A DNA stretch of 56,307 bases from Alphaproteobacteria bacterium. Its GTDB lineage: Bacteria > Pseudomonadota > Alphaproteobacteria > UBA6615. A program made the translations under genes and the position numbers. Every line of letters starts with the position of its first letter. Positions within the stretch are counted from its first letter, which is position 1. Below are positions 17,283 through 28,579 of the stretch, in pieces. The notes under the pieces were generated by a model. It saw nothing but the letters and a program-made list of their open reading frames with translations. It ran no database searches and was not told where the DNA came from. The stretch lies in the NCBI GenBank assembly GCA_021774445.1, contig JAJFJA010000073.1:1-56307 (forward strand). The letters run 5' to 3'.

Positions 17283-18293
17283 ATGGCTGTGCGGGTCGCG
17301 ATTAACGGCTTCGGCCGTATTGGACGGTTGGTTCTTCGGGCCGCCGCCGAGCAGGGACGCAAGGACATCACCTTTGTGGCGGTCAACGACCTGGGGTCGG
17401 TTGAAGCCAACGCGCATTTGTTGAAATGGGACTCGGTGCATGGTCCGTTCCCCGGCAAGATCAAGTCCGGCAAGGATTGGTTCGACCTTGGCGCCGGTAA
17501 GGTCACCGTGCTCAGCGAGCGGGATCCGGCGCAGTTGCCCTGGGCGAAGCTTAAGGTCGATGTGGTGCTGGAATGCACCGGGATTTTCACCAGCAAGGAA
17601 GCCGCCGGCAAGCATTTGACCGCGGGTGCCAAGCGGGTGCTGGTCTCGGCGCCGGCATCGGGCGCCGATCTTACGGTGGTTTACGGGGTCAATGACGACA
17701 AGCTGAACAAGAAGCATACGGTGGTCTCGAACGCCTCTTGCACGACCAACTGCCTGGCGCCGGTGGCCGCCGTGCTGGATGACGCGATCGGGATCGCGCA
17801 TGGTTTCATGACCACGATCCACAGCTATACCGGCGATCAGCCGGTGCTCGACACCCTGCACAAGGATCTGCACCGGGCCCGGGCGGCGGCGTCTTCGATG
17901 ATCCCGACAACGACCGGGGCGGCGCGGGCGGTCGGCTTGGTATTGCCAAAACTCGCCGGCAAGCTGGACGGCACCGCGGTGCGGGTACCGACACCGAATG
18001 TGTCGATGGTGGATCTGGTGTTCGAGGCCAAGCGCAAGACCACGGTCGAGGCGGTCAACGAGGCGATCAAGAAGGCGGCGGCGCGCGGCAAGTTGAAAGG
18101 CATCTTGACGACCAACGACGAGCCGCTGGTGTCCAGCGATTTCAACCATGATCCGTCGAGCTCGGTCTTCGATCTGGGGCAGACTCAGGTCGTCGACGGC
18201 ACGATGGTGCGGGTGTTGAGCTGGTACGACAATGAGTGGGGCTTTTCATCGCGGATGAGCGATACCGCGGTGGCGATGGGGAAACTGCGCTAG
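17283..18293 (+). CDS. gap: Glyceraldehyde-3-phosphate dehydrogenase, type I
   Basis: Oxidises glyceraldehyde-3-phosphate to 1,3-bisphosphoglycerate with NAD(P)+ and phosphate. The 336-residue product begins with the Rossmann motif VAINGFGRIGR and holds the active-site cysteine in SNASCTTNCLAP. The C-terminal YDNEWGFSSRM is also present. GGAGG sits eight bases before the ATG. It lies 70 nt after tkt. The usual neighbour pgk is missing; a small conserved gene follows instead. Confidence 0.98.
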   Translation: MAVRVAINGFGRIGRLVLRAAAEQGRKDITFVAVNDLGSVEANAHLLKWDSVHGPFPGKIKSGKDWFDLGAGKVTVLSERDPAQLPWAKLKVDVVLECTGIFTSKEAAGKHLTAGAKRVLVSAPASGADLTVVYGVNDDKLNKKHTVVSNASCTTNCLAPVAAVLDDAIGIAHGFMTTIHSYTGDQPVLDTLHKDLHRARAAASSMIPTTTGAARAVGLVLPKLAGKLDGTAVRVPTPNVSMVDLVFEAKRKTTVEAVNEAIKKAAARGKLKGILTTNDEPLVSSDFNHDPSSSVFDLGQTQVVDGTMVRVLSWYDNEWGFSSRMSDTAVAMGKLR

Positions 18294-18333
18294 CGTCGGC
18301 GGCGGCCGAGCCGCGGCCGCCAGCGATGATGCC

Positions 18334-18747
18334 ATGGCCGGGCCAATCGTCTTCCACACCCTGGAACAGGCGGTCGCCGCGCTAACGGCAGCGGAGACCA
18401 CGGGGCGTAAGGTCACCTTGCTGAGCGCCTCAGGGGCCGCGGCGACGAGCGGCCCGGGCTGGTTCCGCGAGGTTATTGCGGCGGCCGAGAAGTCTTGCCC
18501 GGACGCGAAATTCGCGGCGATCCTGGATTGCGGCGACCTTGCGGGTCATGCCCTGGGCGCCTTGCGCGCCGGCGTATCCGCGATCGCCCTGGACGCGCCC
18601 GCGGGGGTGCGGCGGCGGGTGGCCGATATCGCCCGGCAGCAGGGCGGCCGGCTGGTGAGACCGCCGGCGCCGCCGGTGCTCGACTTGCTGGATACGGAAG
18701 ATGCGCTTGCGGCTTGCCTAGAATGGCTGCAACCCCCACCAAAATAG
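18334..18747 (+). CDS. Small conserved protein of unknown function in the gap-fba cluster
   Basis: A 137-residue soluble protein (MAGPIVFHTLEQAVAAL) with no signal peptide or membrane segment. It contains alternating Ala-rich helices and short strands (VTLLSASGAAA, FAAILDCGD). A segment LRAGVSAIALDAP resembles a TIM-barrel-like beta-alpha unit, but I recognise no catalytic motif. Its codon use matches its neighbours and it sits between gap (40 nt) and fbaB (99 nt), so it is probably a real, co-transcribed gene. I know no function for it. Confidence 0.75.
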   Translation: MAGPIVFHTLEQAVAALTAAETTGRKVTLLSASGAAATSGPGWFREVIAAAEKSCPDAKFAAILDCGDLAGHALGALRAGVSAIALDAPAGVRRRVADIARQQGGRLVRPPAPPVLDLLDTEDALAACLEWLQPPPK

Positions 18748-18846
18748 CGGCGCAAATAGGCGTCCGGCGGCATTGCCAAAGCGCATGGGGTCGGTTATGC
18801 AATCCGGCGAGCCAGCCCATGTCCAGAGAGAGCGAGAGCCGAAGCG

Positions 18847-19767
18847 ATGAAGGTCACTCAGCGCGTGCGCAAGATCCTGTCTTGGTACGAATCCGATAAT
18901 CCGGGGACGAAGACAAACCTGGCGCGAATTTTGATGCAGGGCAAACTAGCCGGCACCGGCAAGATGATCATCCTGCCGGTCGACCAGGGTTTTGAACATG
19001 GTCCGGTGCGCAGCTTCGGCCCCAATCCGGTGGCCTACGACCCGCATTATTTGTTCCAGCTGGCAATCGACGCCGGGCTGAACGCCTATGCCGCGCCGCT
19101 GGGGCCGCTGGAGGCAGGGGCGGACAGTTACGCCGGCTCGGTGCCGCTGATCCTGAAGATGAACAGCTCGAATACATTATCCACCAGCAAGGACCAGGCG
19201 GTAACGGCGACGGTGGGCGACGCGCTGCGGCTGGGCTGCGTGGCCATCGGCTTCACCATCTATCCGGGCTCGGACTACCAGTTCGAGATGATGGAGGAGA
19301 TCCGGGAGCTGGCCTTGGAGGCGAAAGCCTGCGGTCTCGCCGTGGTCGTTTGGTCCTATCCCCGGGGTAGCACGGTTTCCAAGACCGGCGAGACGGCGAT
19401 CGATATCACCGCCTATGCCGCCCATATGGCGGCACTCCTAGGGGCGCATATCATCAAAGTGAAACCGCCGACGGCGGAGATCGAACAAGACGAAGCGCGC
19501 CAGGTCTACGCCGACGAGAAGATCGACGTTTCGACCCTGCAGGCGCGCATCGTTCATATCGTGCAATCCTGTTTCGATGGCCGCCGCCTAGTGGTGTTCT
19601 CAGGCGGCGCGGCGAAAGGGACCGAGGCGATCTATGAAGACGCCCGGGCGATCCGCGATGGTGGCGGCAACGGCTCGATCATCGGCCGCAACAGCTTCCA
19701 ACGGCCGCGCGAGGACGCGCTGGAGCTGCTGGACACGCTGGTGCGGATCTATCAAGGCAAAGCCTGA
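18847..19767 (+). CDS. fbaB: Class I fructose-bisphosphate aldolase (DhnA/FbaB type)
   Basis: Cleaves or forms fructose-1,6-bisphosphate through a lysine Schiff base without metal. The 306-residue product has family blocks VDQGFEHGPVRSF, VVVWSYPRG and HIIKVKPP, whose lysines include the probable Schiff-base residue. FSGGAAKG is the phosphate-binding loop. It is the archaeal-like class I type rather than the class II enzyme of E. coli glycolysis. It lies 8 nt upstream of thiE. Confidence 0.95.
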   Translation: MKVTQRVRKILSWYESDNPGTKTNLARILMQGKLAGTGKMIILPVDQGFEHGPVRSFGPNPVAYDPHYLFQLAIDAGLNAYAAPLGPLEAGADSYAGSVPLILKMNSSNTLSTSKDQAVTATVGDALRLGCVAIGFTIYPGSDYQFEMMEEIRELALEAKACGLAVVVWSYPRGSTVSKTGETAIDITAYAAHMAALLGAHIIKVKPPTAEIEQDEARQVYADEKIDVSTLQARIVHIVQSCFDGRRLVVFSGGAAKGTEAIYEDARAIRDGGGNGSIIGRNSFQRPREDALELLDTLVRIYQGKA

Positions 19768-19775
19768 GCAGCACC

Positions 19776-20408
19776 ATGGCCGAGCCCGGCTGCCGGCTCT
19801 ACCTGATTACACCGCCGCGGCTACCGGCGGATTTTGCCGTGACGCTGGGGCAAGCCTTGGATGGGGGCGACGTTGCCTGCCTGCAACTGCGCCTGAAGGA
19901 TGCAACCGACGACGAGATCCGCACCGCGAGCGAGGCGCTGATGCCGCTGACCCAGGCGCGGGGCGTGGCGTTCTTGCTCAATGACAAGCCCGATCTGGCA
20001 GCCGAACTTGACTGCGACGGCGTGCATGTGGGGCAGGACGATGTGCCCTATGCCCAGGCGCGGGGCCGTGTCGGGGCCGACAAGATCGTCGGCGTGACCT
20101 GCCATAACTCACGGGATCTGGCGATAGGGGCGGCAGAAGCCGGCGCGGACTATGTGGCGTTCGGCGCGTTCTTTTCGACGACGACCAAGACGCCGAAAAG
20201 CCGCGCCGAGCCGGAGCTGTTGCGCTGGTGGCAAGATGCGACGACGGTGCCGGCGGTCGCGATCGGTGGCATCACCGTGGAAAATTGCGCTTCGTTGGTC
20301 GATGCGGGGGCCGATTTCCTGGCGGTCAGCGCCGGGGTGTGGGACTATCCGCGAGGCCCGGCGGCGGCGGTCGCGGACTTCAATCGGGCGATCGGCGAGC
20401 GGGGCTAA
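19776..20408 (+). CDS. thiE: Thiamine-phosphate synthase
   Basis: Joins the hydroxymethylpyrimidine and thiazole moieties to give thiamine phosphate. The 210-residue TIM-barrel protein shows LQLRLKD, LLNDKPDLA, GVHVGQDD and a C-terminal phosphate loop AIGGIT. Metal and pyrophosphate contacts appear conserved. It is translated 8 nt after fbaB with no room for a riboswitch, so it is not under local TPP control. Its place behind a transketolase gene, whose product needs thiamine diphosphate, is suggestive. Confidence 0.93.
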   Translation: MAEPGCRLYLITPPRLPADFAVTLGQALDGGDVACLQLRLKDATDDEIRTASEALMPLTQARGVAFLLNDKPDLAAELDCDGVHVGQDDVPYAQARGRVGADKIVGVTCHNSRDLAIGAAEAGADYVAFGAFFSTTTKTPKSRAEPELLRWWQDATTVPAVAIGGITVENCASLVDAGADFLAVSAGVWDYPRGPAAAVADFNRAIGERG

Positions 20409-20517
20409 GCGTGCGGTCGGCCGGCGCCCCGCCCTCCGCCCCGGGGGCGTTGTCACTCGCGGGCCGACTTGCTAGCTTCCGCGCGGTCACAACATCAAAC
20501 TATACGGTCCGACAAAC

Positions 20518-21087
20518 ATGAAAATCGACGGCAACGCGATCCGTCCCGGCAACGTCATCGAGCATCAAGGCCGCCTGTGGCGCGCGGTCAAGATTCAGCA
20601 TGTCAAGCCGGGCAAAGGCGGCGCCTTCCTGCAGGTCGAGTTGAAGGACATTCGCGACGGTACAAAGCTGAATGAGCGCTTCCGGGCATCGGAATCGGTG
20701 GAGCGGGTGCGGCTGGACCAGCGCGACTTCCAGTATCTGTTCGGCGACGGCGAGAGCTTTACCTTTATGGACCAGGAGAGCTACGAGCAGGTCAGCCTAC
20801 ATATCGATCTGGTCGGCGAGGAACAGGTGCCGTTCCTGCAAGAAGGCATGGTGGTGACCATCGAATCCTACGAAGAGGAGCCGATCAGCGTAACATTGCC
20901 GGAAAAGGTCACGCTGGCGATCACCGAGGCCGACGCCGTGGTGAAGGGCCAAACCGCCTCGTCGTCCTACAAGCCGGCATTGTTGGAGAATGGCCTGCGT
21001 GTCATGGTGCCGCCGCATATCGGCACCGGTACGCGGGTGGTCGTGGCGACCGCCGACTGCAGCTATGTCGAGCGCGCCAAGGATTAA
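20518..21087 (+). CDS. efp: Translation elongation factor P
   Basis: Rescues ribosomes stalled on polyproline. The 189-residue product has three beta-barrel domains and the modifiable lysine loop PGKGGAF at about residues 33-39. It may serve the proline-rich proteins encoded nearby (TolA's Pro-Glu rod and the Ala/Pro-rich OmpA-like protein). No EF-P modification enzyme is encoded in this window. The following gene starts one base after its stop. Confidence 0.97.
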   Translation: MKIDGNAIRPGNVIEHQGRLWRAVKIQHVKPGKGGAFLQVELKDIRDGTKLNERFRASESVERVRLDQRDFQYLFGDGESFTFMDQESYEQVSLHIDLVGEEQVPFLQEGMVVTIESYEEEPISVTLPEKVTLAITEADAVVKGQTASSSYKPALLENGLRVMVPPHIGTGTRVVVATADCSYVERAKD

Positions 21088-21088
21088 C

Positions 21089-21889
21089 ATGCGATCCGCG
21101 ATCATCAATGTCATCGACCGCGCGGCGCGCAAGGCCGGGCGCGGCCTGGTTCGCGATTTCGGCGAGGTGCAGCAGCTGCAGGTTTCGCGCAAGGGCCCCG
21201 CGGACTTCGTATCGGCGGCGGACCTGAAGGCCGAAAAGACCTTGCGGTACGAGCTGCAGCGGGCGCGTCCGGACTTCGGGTTCATCGGCGAGGAGGGCGG
21301 CCTGGTCGCGGAGGGCGACGGCCTGCATCGCTGGATCGTCGATCCCCTGGATGGGACGACCAATTTCTTGCATGGCATCCCGCATTTCGCGATCTCGGTC
21401 GCCCTGCAAAGAGGCGAAGAGATAATCGCCGGCGTGGTTTACGACCCGCTGCGGGACGAGCTGTTTTGGGCCGAGCGCAACGGCGGTGCCTTTCTCAACG
21501 ACCGGCGCTTGCGGGTTTCTTCGCGCCATAATTTGGCCGACGCGGTGATCGCAACGGGCATGCCGTTCCTGGGCAAGCCCGGGCATGACAAGTATCTGGC
21601 GAGCTTGCGGGCGGTGATGCTGAACACGGCGGGCGTGCGGCGGCTCGGCGCCGCGGCGCTGGATCTGGCCTATGTGGCCGCGGGGCGCTGCGACGGATTT
21701 TGGGAAATGGGGCTGGGCCTCTGGGATATGGCCGCGGGCCTGATTTTGGTGCGCGAATCCGGTGGGTTCGCCTGCGACATGGACGGCGGTCAGAACATGC
21801 TGGACAGCGGCGACATCATCGCCACGAACGACCCCCTGCATGGTCCGATCACAAAATTGCTGCGCGACACGAATCGGCAAGCCGGCTGA
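21089..21889 (+). CDS. Inositol monophosphatase family protein (SuhB-like)
   Basis: Li+-sensitive, Mg2+-dependent phosphatase family whose substrates include inositol-1-phosphate. SuhB also binds RNA polymerase in E. coli. The 266-residue product shows the three metal-binding motifs: FIGEEGG, DPLDGTTNFLHG and LWDMAAGLILV. The ATG at 21089 begins MRSAIINVIDRAARKAG, as in the family. The longer frame to 20990 lies within efp. The one-base gap after efp implies coupled translation. Confidence 0.94.
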   Translation: MRSAIINVIDRAARKAGRGLVRDFGEVQQLQVSRKGPADFVSAADLKAEKTLRYELQRARPDFGFIGEEGGLVAEGDGLHRWIVDPLDGTTNFLHGIPHFAISVALQRGEEIIAGVVYDPLRDELFWAERNGGAFLNDRRLRVSSRHNLADAVIATGMPFLGKPGHDKYLASLRAVMLNTAGVRRLGAAALDLAYVAAGRCDGFWEMGLGLWDMAAGLILVRESGGFACDMDGGQNMLDSGDIIATNDPLHGPITKLLRDTNRQAG

Positions 21890-22057
21890 ACAACAACTGC
21901 CCAGGCCGTGACAATTATCGGGTGGCACGGGGCCGACTTATACGAAAGGGACCGGCACCCATGCGAAGGTGTTGTTCGTCCCCTAGGTGGTAGGCTATGT
22001 TGCGGCAACACGTCGCCGTGCGCGATTCGGCTGCGCGTGCTCGAAGACGGAGTAAAA

Positions 22058-23128
22058 ATGGGTCGGTTGACCATGCCGGGTGGTGCCTGGACATACCCTA
22101 CCATTTGGCACCCCGCCATCTGGATATCGGTTGCGGCGTTGTTGTCGGCGCAGGGCGTCGGTGGCGCGGCGTCGGCACAGGTGTCGCAATATATCAGCAA
22201 CAGTCCGGGCGTCGTCGTCGATCTCGAGGTGCTCGAGTCCCTCGGTGGGCCGCCCTTGGTCGTCGACCGCCCGGCGGCCGCGCGCGCCCCGATAACCGTG
22301 CAACGGATGGCGCCGCCGCTGCAGCCGGCGCCGCAAACGGCGCCGCGATCTCGGCTCAATAGCGACGCCCTCGCGCGGTTGGGCTTGACAGCCGGGAGCC
22401 CAGTTGCGGCGCCAGCGGCCGTGCCAAGGGCGCCGGTCGTGGCGACGCGGGCGACACCGGCACCGAAACCGGCACCGCCGCCAGCACAGACCGCGGTCGT
22501 GCGCCAGCAACCGGCCGCCCCCGCCACGCCGGCGGCGGCCACCGGGGCGACGGGTGCCGCGACGACGGCGGCGCGTACCGGGGTGCCGGAGCGCCCGGTG
22601 CTGCCGCCGGTCAACGCACCCGCGCCAGCGCCAAGTCGCCAGGCAACGACGCGCCAAGCCACGACGCCGCCAGCGCCACCGGCCCCGCCGACGCCCCCGG
22701 TGACGACCGCCGCGACGCCGTCGGCGGCGACGACAGCGCGCGCACAGGCGCCGGCGGCCAGTGCGGCAGCAACACAGCAGGCGGCGCGGGCGACGACAGC
22801 GGCAGAGACCGATGGCAATGCGGCCCTAAGGCTGCTGTTCGACGATGGGTCTGCAAAACTGCCCGACGCGGCGCAGGCACGGCTACAGTCACTGACGCAG
22901 CGCCTGAACGACGACGAGGCCCTGCAAGTACAGCTTGTCGCCTATGCCGCCGGCACAGCCGAGACATCGAGCCAGGCCCGACGACTATCGTTGTCGCGGG
23001 CCCTTGCGGTGCGTTCGTACCTTATCGACAAGGGTGTGCGCAGCACACGCATGGATGTTCGCGCCCTCGGCAACAAGGCCGAAGACGGCCCGGCGGATCG
23101 GGTGGACGTGGTTCTGGTTCAAAAGTGA
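22058..23128 (+). CDS. Periplasmic OmpA-like protein with long Ala/Pro/Thr-rich linker
   Basis: The 356-residue product has a signal peptide ending near residue 41 (AASAQ). A disordered Ala/Pro/Thr region of about 200 residues follows, then a C-terminal OmpA/MotB-like fold (about 250-356: LRLLFDDGSAKLPDAAQARL, RRLSLSRALAVRSYLI). The usual peptidoglycan-binding Asp/Arg pair is only partly recognisable (GTAETSSQARRLS replaces the typical GHTD block), so cell-wall binding is uncertain. The start ATG 22058 has GGAG five bases upstream. It heads a three-gene set with the MotA- and MotB-like genes. Confidence 0.83.
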   Translation: MGRLTMPGGAWTYPTIWHPAIWISVAALLSAQGVGGAASAQVSQYISNSPGVVVDLEVLESLGGPPLVVDRPAAARAPITVQRMAPPLQPAPQTAPRSRLNSDALARLGLTAGSPVAAPAAVPRAPVVATRATPAPKPAPPPAQTAVVRQQPAAPATPAAATGATGAATTAARTGVPERPVLPPVNAPAPAPSRQATTRQATTPPAPPAPPTPPVTTAATPSAATTARAQAPAASAAATQQAARATTAAETDGNAALRLLFDDGSAKLPDAAQARLQSLTQRLNDDEALQVQLVAYAAGTAETSSQARRLSLSRALAVRSYLIDKGVRSTRMDVRALGNKAEDGPADRVDVVLVQK

Positions 23129-23180
23129 GTAAGTGCGCTGCGCATCAAGCGCCTCCCCTCGGCCCGCGAAAGCATCTGAC

Positions 23181-24314
23181 ATGACAAGTCCGCAACGCTA
23201 CCTCACGCGGATGGGGCTGTTCCTGATCGCGGCCATCGCCGCGACCGGGGCGCTTTACGTGCCGCTGTTGCAGGCGTTTCTGGCCAACGCGGCCTTGAAT
23301 GGGCTTATCCTGAGCGTGCTGGTGCTGGGCATACTGTATGTCTTTCGTCAGGTGTGGATGCTGAACGCCGAAGTCGCCTGGATCGAGGCGTATCGGAGTC
23401 AGCAGCCCGGCCTTTCGGTGCGCATGTCGCCGAAGTTGCTGGCGCCAATGGCGACGATGCTCGGCGACAAACAACATCGCATCTCCCTCTCAGCGGTCGG
23501 ATTGCGATCTATCCTGGACGGTTTGAGTGCACGGCTGGACGAGGCGCGGGACATTTCGCGCTACATGATCGGGCTGCTGATTTTTCTGGGACTGCTGGGC
23601 ACTTTTTGGGGGCTGTTGGAGACGATCCGCGCGGTGGCCGAGGTGATCGGCAATCTGCAGGTCAGCAGCGGCAACAATGCCAACGTCTTCAACGACCTGA
23701 CCAAAGGATTGCAGGCGCCGCTGTCGGGCATGGGGACGGCGTTCAGCTCATCATTGTTCGGATTGGCGGGATCGCTGCTACTGGGCTTCCTCGACTTGCA
23801 GGCGAGCCAGGCGCAAAACCGCTTCTACAACGATCTCGAGGAATGGCTCAGTGGCGTGACCCGACTGACCGGCGGCGCGGTCGGCGACGCCGGCGATCAC
23901 AGCGTCCCGGCGTACATTCAGGCGTTGTTGGAAACCACCGCCGACTCGCTGGACAATCTGCAGCGAACGATTTCGCACGGCGAAGACGGGCGCGGTCAGT
24001 CCAATGCCACGCTCACGGCGCTGACATCCCGGCTGACGACGCTGTCCGACCAGATGAAGACAGGCCAAGAGCTGATGATCAGGTTGGCCACCAATCAATC
24101 GGAGTTGAAACCGGTGCTCGAACGGCTGGCGAATGTGACGTCCTCGGGGCTAGACGACGCAACCCGCAATCATATCCGCAACATGGACGTCTATGTGGCA
24201 CGGTTGCTGGAAGAGGTCTCCACCGGCCGCACCCAGATGGTCCAGGAACTGAGGTCGGAAATACGACTGCTCGCCCGCACCATGGCGGCGCTCGCCGAGG
24301 ACGCCGAGCGCTAG
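23181..24314 (+). CDS. MotA/TolQ/ExbB-like proton channel protein with long cytoplasmic tail
   Basis: The 377-residue membrane protein has two N-terminal membrane helices (about 10-30 and 35-55) and a second pair (about 125-150 and 185-205). The latter carry the MotA/TolQ signature LLGTFWGLLETI and GMGTAFSSSLFGLAGSL. A C-terminal tail of about 170 residues is predicted to be helical/coiled-coil (LTALTSRLTTLSDQMKTG). TolQ has no such tail. It probably conducts protons with the MotB-like partner encoded 19 nt downstream. It is unlikely to be flagellar: no flagellar genes are near. Confidence 0.87.
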   Translation: MTSPQRYLTRMGLFLIAAIAATGALYVPLLQAFLANAALNGLILSVLVLGILYVFRQVWMLNAEVAWIEAYRSQQPGLSVRMSPKLLAPMATMLGDKQHRISLSAVGLRSILDGLSARLDEARDISRYMIGLLIFLGLLGTFWGLLETIRAVAEVIGNLQVSSGNNANVFNDLTKGLQAPLSGMGTAFSSSLFGLAGSLLLGFLDLQASQAQNRFYNDLEEWLSGVTRLTGGAVGDAGDHSVPAYIQALLETTADSLDNLQRTISHGEDGRGQSNATLTALTSRLTTLSDQMKTGQELMIRLATNQSELKPVLERLANVTSSGLDDATRNHIRNMDVYVARLLEEVSTGRTQMVQELRSEIRLLARTMAALAEDAER

Positions 24315-24333
24315 GTAGGATCAGGGTCCCTCG

Positions 24334-25762
24334 ATGTCCGTAGCGTCGCTCCGCTCGCGCCGCCAGGCGCCGAACTTCTGGCCAGGATTCGTCGACGCCT
24401 TGGCAGCGCTGCTGATGGTCGTCGTGTTCCTGGTGATGGTCTTCGCGCTGGCGCAATTCTTCTTGTCGGAGGCATTATCCGGGCGCGATGCGGCGCTGGA
24501 CCGGTTGACGCGGCAAGTCGACGAGCTGGCCAATCTGCTCAATTTGGAGCGGGAGGCCAATGCCGATTTGCGCCTTTCGGTGGCGCAATTATCGGCGGAA
24601 TTACAGGGATCGCTGTCGGAGAACGAGACCCTGGTGCCGCGGATCGCCAATCTGACCAGAGAACGGGACACGCTGCTGTCGGACCGCGAGGCGCTGCAGC
24701 AAAGGCTGGCGGCGGTCGAGCAGGATCTGGCCAGCGAAGTGGGGTCCCGGGAACGCAGCGCCGCGGACAACGATAAGGTGCGCGCCGAGCTTGAAGATGC
24801 GTTCAAGGTGATCGCCGCCGACAAGGAAAGCATTGAGCTGCAATTGCGCGAGATCGAAAGCCTGCAGCGGGACCTGACCGCGCTGCGGACCGTGCGTACC
24901 GATCTGGAAAGCCAAGTGGCGGAGCTGGCGACGACGCTTAGCGATTCGCGCACCGATGTGGCGGCGCGCGAGACCGAAGTCGGCGTCTTGCGTGACCGGT
25001 CGAAGGCGCTGCAAACCAGTCTGGCCGAAGAGCAGGAACGAACCCTGTTGGCGCAGCAGGAGATCGAAGCCCGGGATATCCGGCTCGCCGAACTTCTGCA
25101 ACGGGCGGAGAATGCCGAGGACGCGTTCTCCGAGGAACAGCTGATTTCGCAGTCGGCACAAAACCAAGTCGAAGTGCTGAACCGACAATTGATTGAGATC
25201 CGCCGCCAGTTGGCGGCGCTAAACGAAGCGCTGGAAGCGTCGGAGACGCGCAACGAAGAGCAGCAGACGATGATCGTCGACCTGGGCACGCGGCTGAACC
25301 AGGCCCTGGCCAGCCGGGTGCAGGAATTGGCGAACTATCGGTCGGAGTTCTTCGGCCGGCTGCGCCAAGTGCTGGGGCGGCGCGCCGACGTGCAGATCGT
25401 CGGCGACCGTTTCGTGTTTCAGTCAGAAGTGCTGTTCGCCTCGGGACACGCGGATTTGGAGCCGGCCGGGCGGGCACAGCTGCAGCAGTTGGCGAACACC
25501 TTGGTGCAGATCGCCTCGACGATCCCGGACGACATCGACTGGGTGCTGCGGGTCGACGGCCATACCGACGTGCGGCCGATCAGCACGCCGCAATTTCCGT
25601 CGAACTGGGAGTTGTCCTCGGCGCGGGCGACTTCGGTGGTGAAATTCTTGATTCAATCCGGCATCCCGGCGGACCGGTTGGTCGCGGCCGGCTTCGGGCA
25701 ATTTCACCCGCTCGACCCCGGTGAGGACGAAATCGGCTACCGCCGCAATCGGCGCATCGAGT

Positions 25763-25782
<20 letters not shown>
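24334..25782 (+). CDS. MotB/OmpA-like envelope protein with coiled-coil stalk
   Basis: The 482-residue product has one membrane helix (about 17-45) starting with Asp21 in WPGFVDALAALLMVV, placed like the proton-binding Asp of MotB. A long periplasmic coiled coil (about 50-335, heptads such as LTRQVDELANLLNLE) leads to a C-terminal OmpA domain. That domain contains the peptidoglycan-binding block VDGHTDVRPI and ELSSARATSVVKFL. The stalk is far longer than in MotB. It is likely the stator partner of the preceding channel. It overlaps the convergent ABC transporter gene by 20 nt. Confidence 0.88.
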
Positions 25783-27625
<1,843 letters not shown>

Positions 27626-27777
27626 TATGCTCCGGGTCTGTTAGGGGGTTTCGTTTAGCAGTGGTCGGGGCCGGCAACAAGGGTTGGCGGCGTGCGGGCG
27701 AAAAGTCGAGGCCCGAGGCCCCTTGCGAAGCGCGCTCTCCGTCGTATATAACCGCGCATCCTGTCGAGGAGTTGAAG

Positions 27778-27999
27778 ATGAAGAAGGACATTCACCCGGA
27801 CTACCACGAGATTACCGTGGTGATGACCGATGGTACGGAATTCAAGACCCGGTCGACCTATGGGCAAGCGGGTGACCAATTGCGCCTCGACATCGACCCG
27901 AAGACGCATCCGGCTTGGACCGGCACCCACCGGCTGGTGGATTCGGCCGGACAAGTGGCGAAGTTCAACAAGCGTTACTCGGCTCTCGGCCTCAAGTAA
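27778..27999 (+). CDS. rpmE: Ribosomal protein bL31
   Basis: Protein of the large ribosomal subunit at the intersubunit bridge. The 73-residue product (MKKDIHPDYHEITVVMTDG) is full length and lacks the CxxC zinc pairs, so it is the zinc-free form that does not depend on zinc supply. The ATG at 27778 follows GGAG by seven bases. It is convergent with rcdA 7 nt away, the rpmE/rcdA neighbourhood seen in many alphaproteobacteria. Confidence 0.97.
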   Translation: MKKDIHPDYHEITVVMTDGTEFKTRSTYGQAGDQLRLDIDPKTHPAWTGTHRLVDSAGQVAKFNKRYSALGLK

Positions 28000-28006
28000 G
28001 ACCGGT

Positions 28007-28447
28007 TCAGTGGGGCGTCGGCCGGGATGTGCCGCGGCTGCGACGGCTGAGTTCATCGAGACGGGATACCCGGACATAAAGATGATGGCTGCGGTCCAGC
28101 AGATCCCGCATCGGGGCCGGTATGGACTCATGCCGATGACCGCTATCGTCGCGACAAAGCCCGCGCGCGCCGAGTTGCCAGGCCGGTTCGGCCGCTTCGC
28201 GGGGGGTCAACTCACCTTCCAGGACCGCTCTTTGCACCATTAGCCAAGACATGACTTGGGTGAGGCGCGTGGTCAGGCGGAAGGCCTCCCGAGCCGCAGT
28301 CAACTGCCCCTCCGGCGACGCCTCGTCGACTGAACCGAGCGGCCGGGGCGCCGCGCGAGACGCCTGGACATAGTCGCGGGCCTCCTCCAGCAGGCCGAGC
28401 GCCTCCTGATAGGTGCGGTCAAAAAACGCCGGTGTTTCGTGCCCCAT
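28007..28447 (-). CDS. rcdA: RcdA-like protein (DUF1465), regulator of CtrA degradation
   Basis: RcdA is an alphaproteobacterial adaptor that, with CpdR and PopA, delivers CtrA and other substrates to ClpXP at the cell-cycle transition in Caulobacter. The 146-residue product has the DUF1465 signature FFDRTYQEALGLLEEARDYV, then a helical bundle with RLTTRLTQVMSWLMVQ. The ATG at 28447 has GGAG seven bases upstream; the frame to 28504 is an unneeded extension. Assignment rests on sequence pattern and the rpmE neighbour; adaptor function in this species is inferred. Confidence 0.86.
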   Translation of the reverse strand: MGHETPAFFDRTYQEALGLLEEARDYVQASRAAPRPLGSVDEASPEGQLTAAREAFRLTTRLTQVMSWLMVQRAVLEGELTPREAAEPAWQLGARGLCRDDSGHRHESIPAPMRDLLDRSHHLYVRVSRLDELSRRSRGTSRPTPH

Positions 28448-28542
28448 GAACGGCTCCGTCGGCCGCTTTACGGCCGATTTCGTTACACAATCGAAATATA
28501 TCATAGCGGTGCCAGAATCTCAACCTCGGGGGAGGCCGGACC

Positions 28543-28571
28543 CTTGACGGCCGATCGGCGCATAACTATCT
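28543..28571 (+). promoter_or_regulatory. Heat-shock (sigma32-type) promoter for hsp20
   Basis: CTTGAC (28543-28548), 17 bases, then CTATCT (28566-28571). This fits the alphaproteobacterial sigma32 pattern CTTGnn-N17-CYTATnT, here lacking the second C of some versions. It points at the hsp20 gene about 110 nt downstream. Confidence 0.6.
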
Positions 28572-28579
28572 CAATATTG

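Noticed and set aside
16013..18149. Two long minus-strand frames opposite tkt and gap (308 and 305 codons)
   Set aside because: Both are mirror shadows of highly conserved genes and are rich in His/Arg without any domain.
19768..19775. TPP riboswitch upstream of thiE
   Set aside because: Only 8 nt separate fbaB and thiE, too little for any riboswitch.
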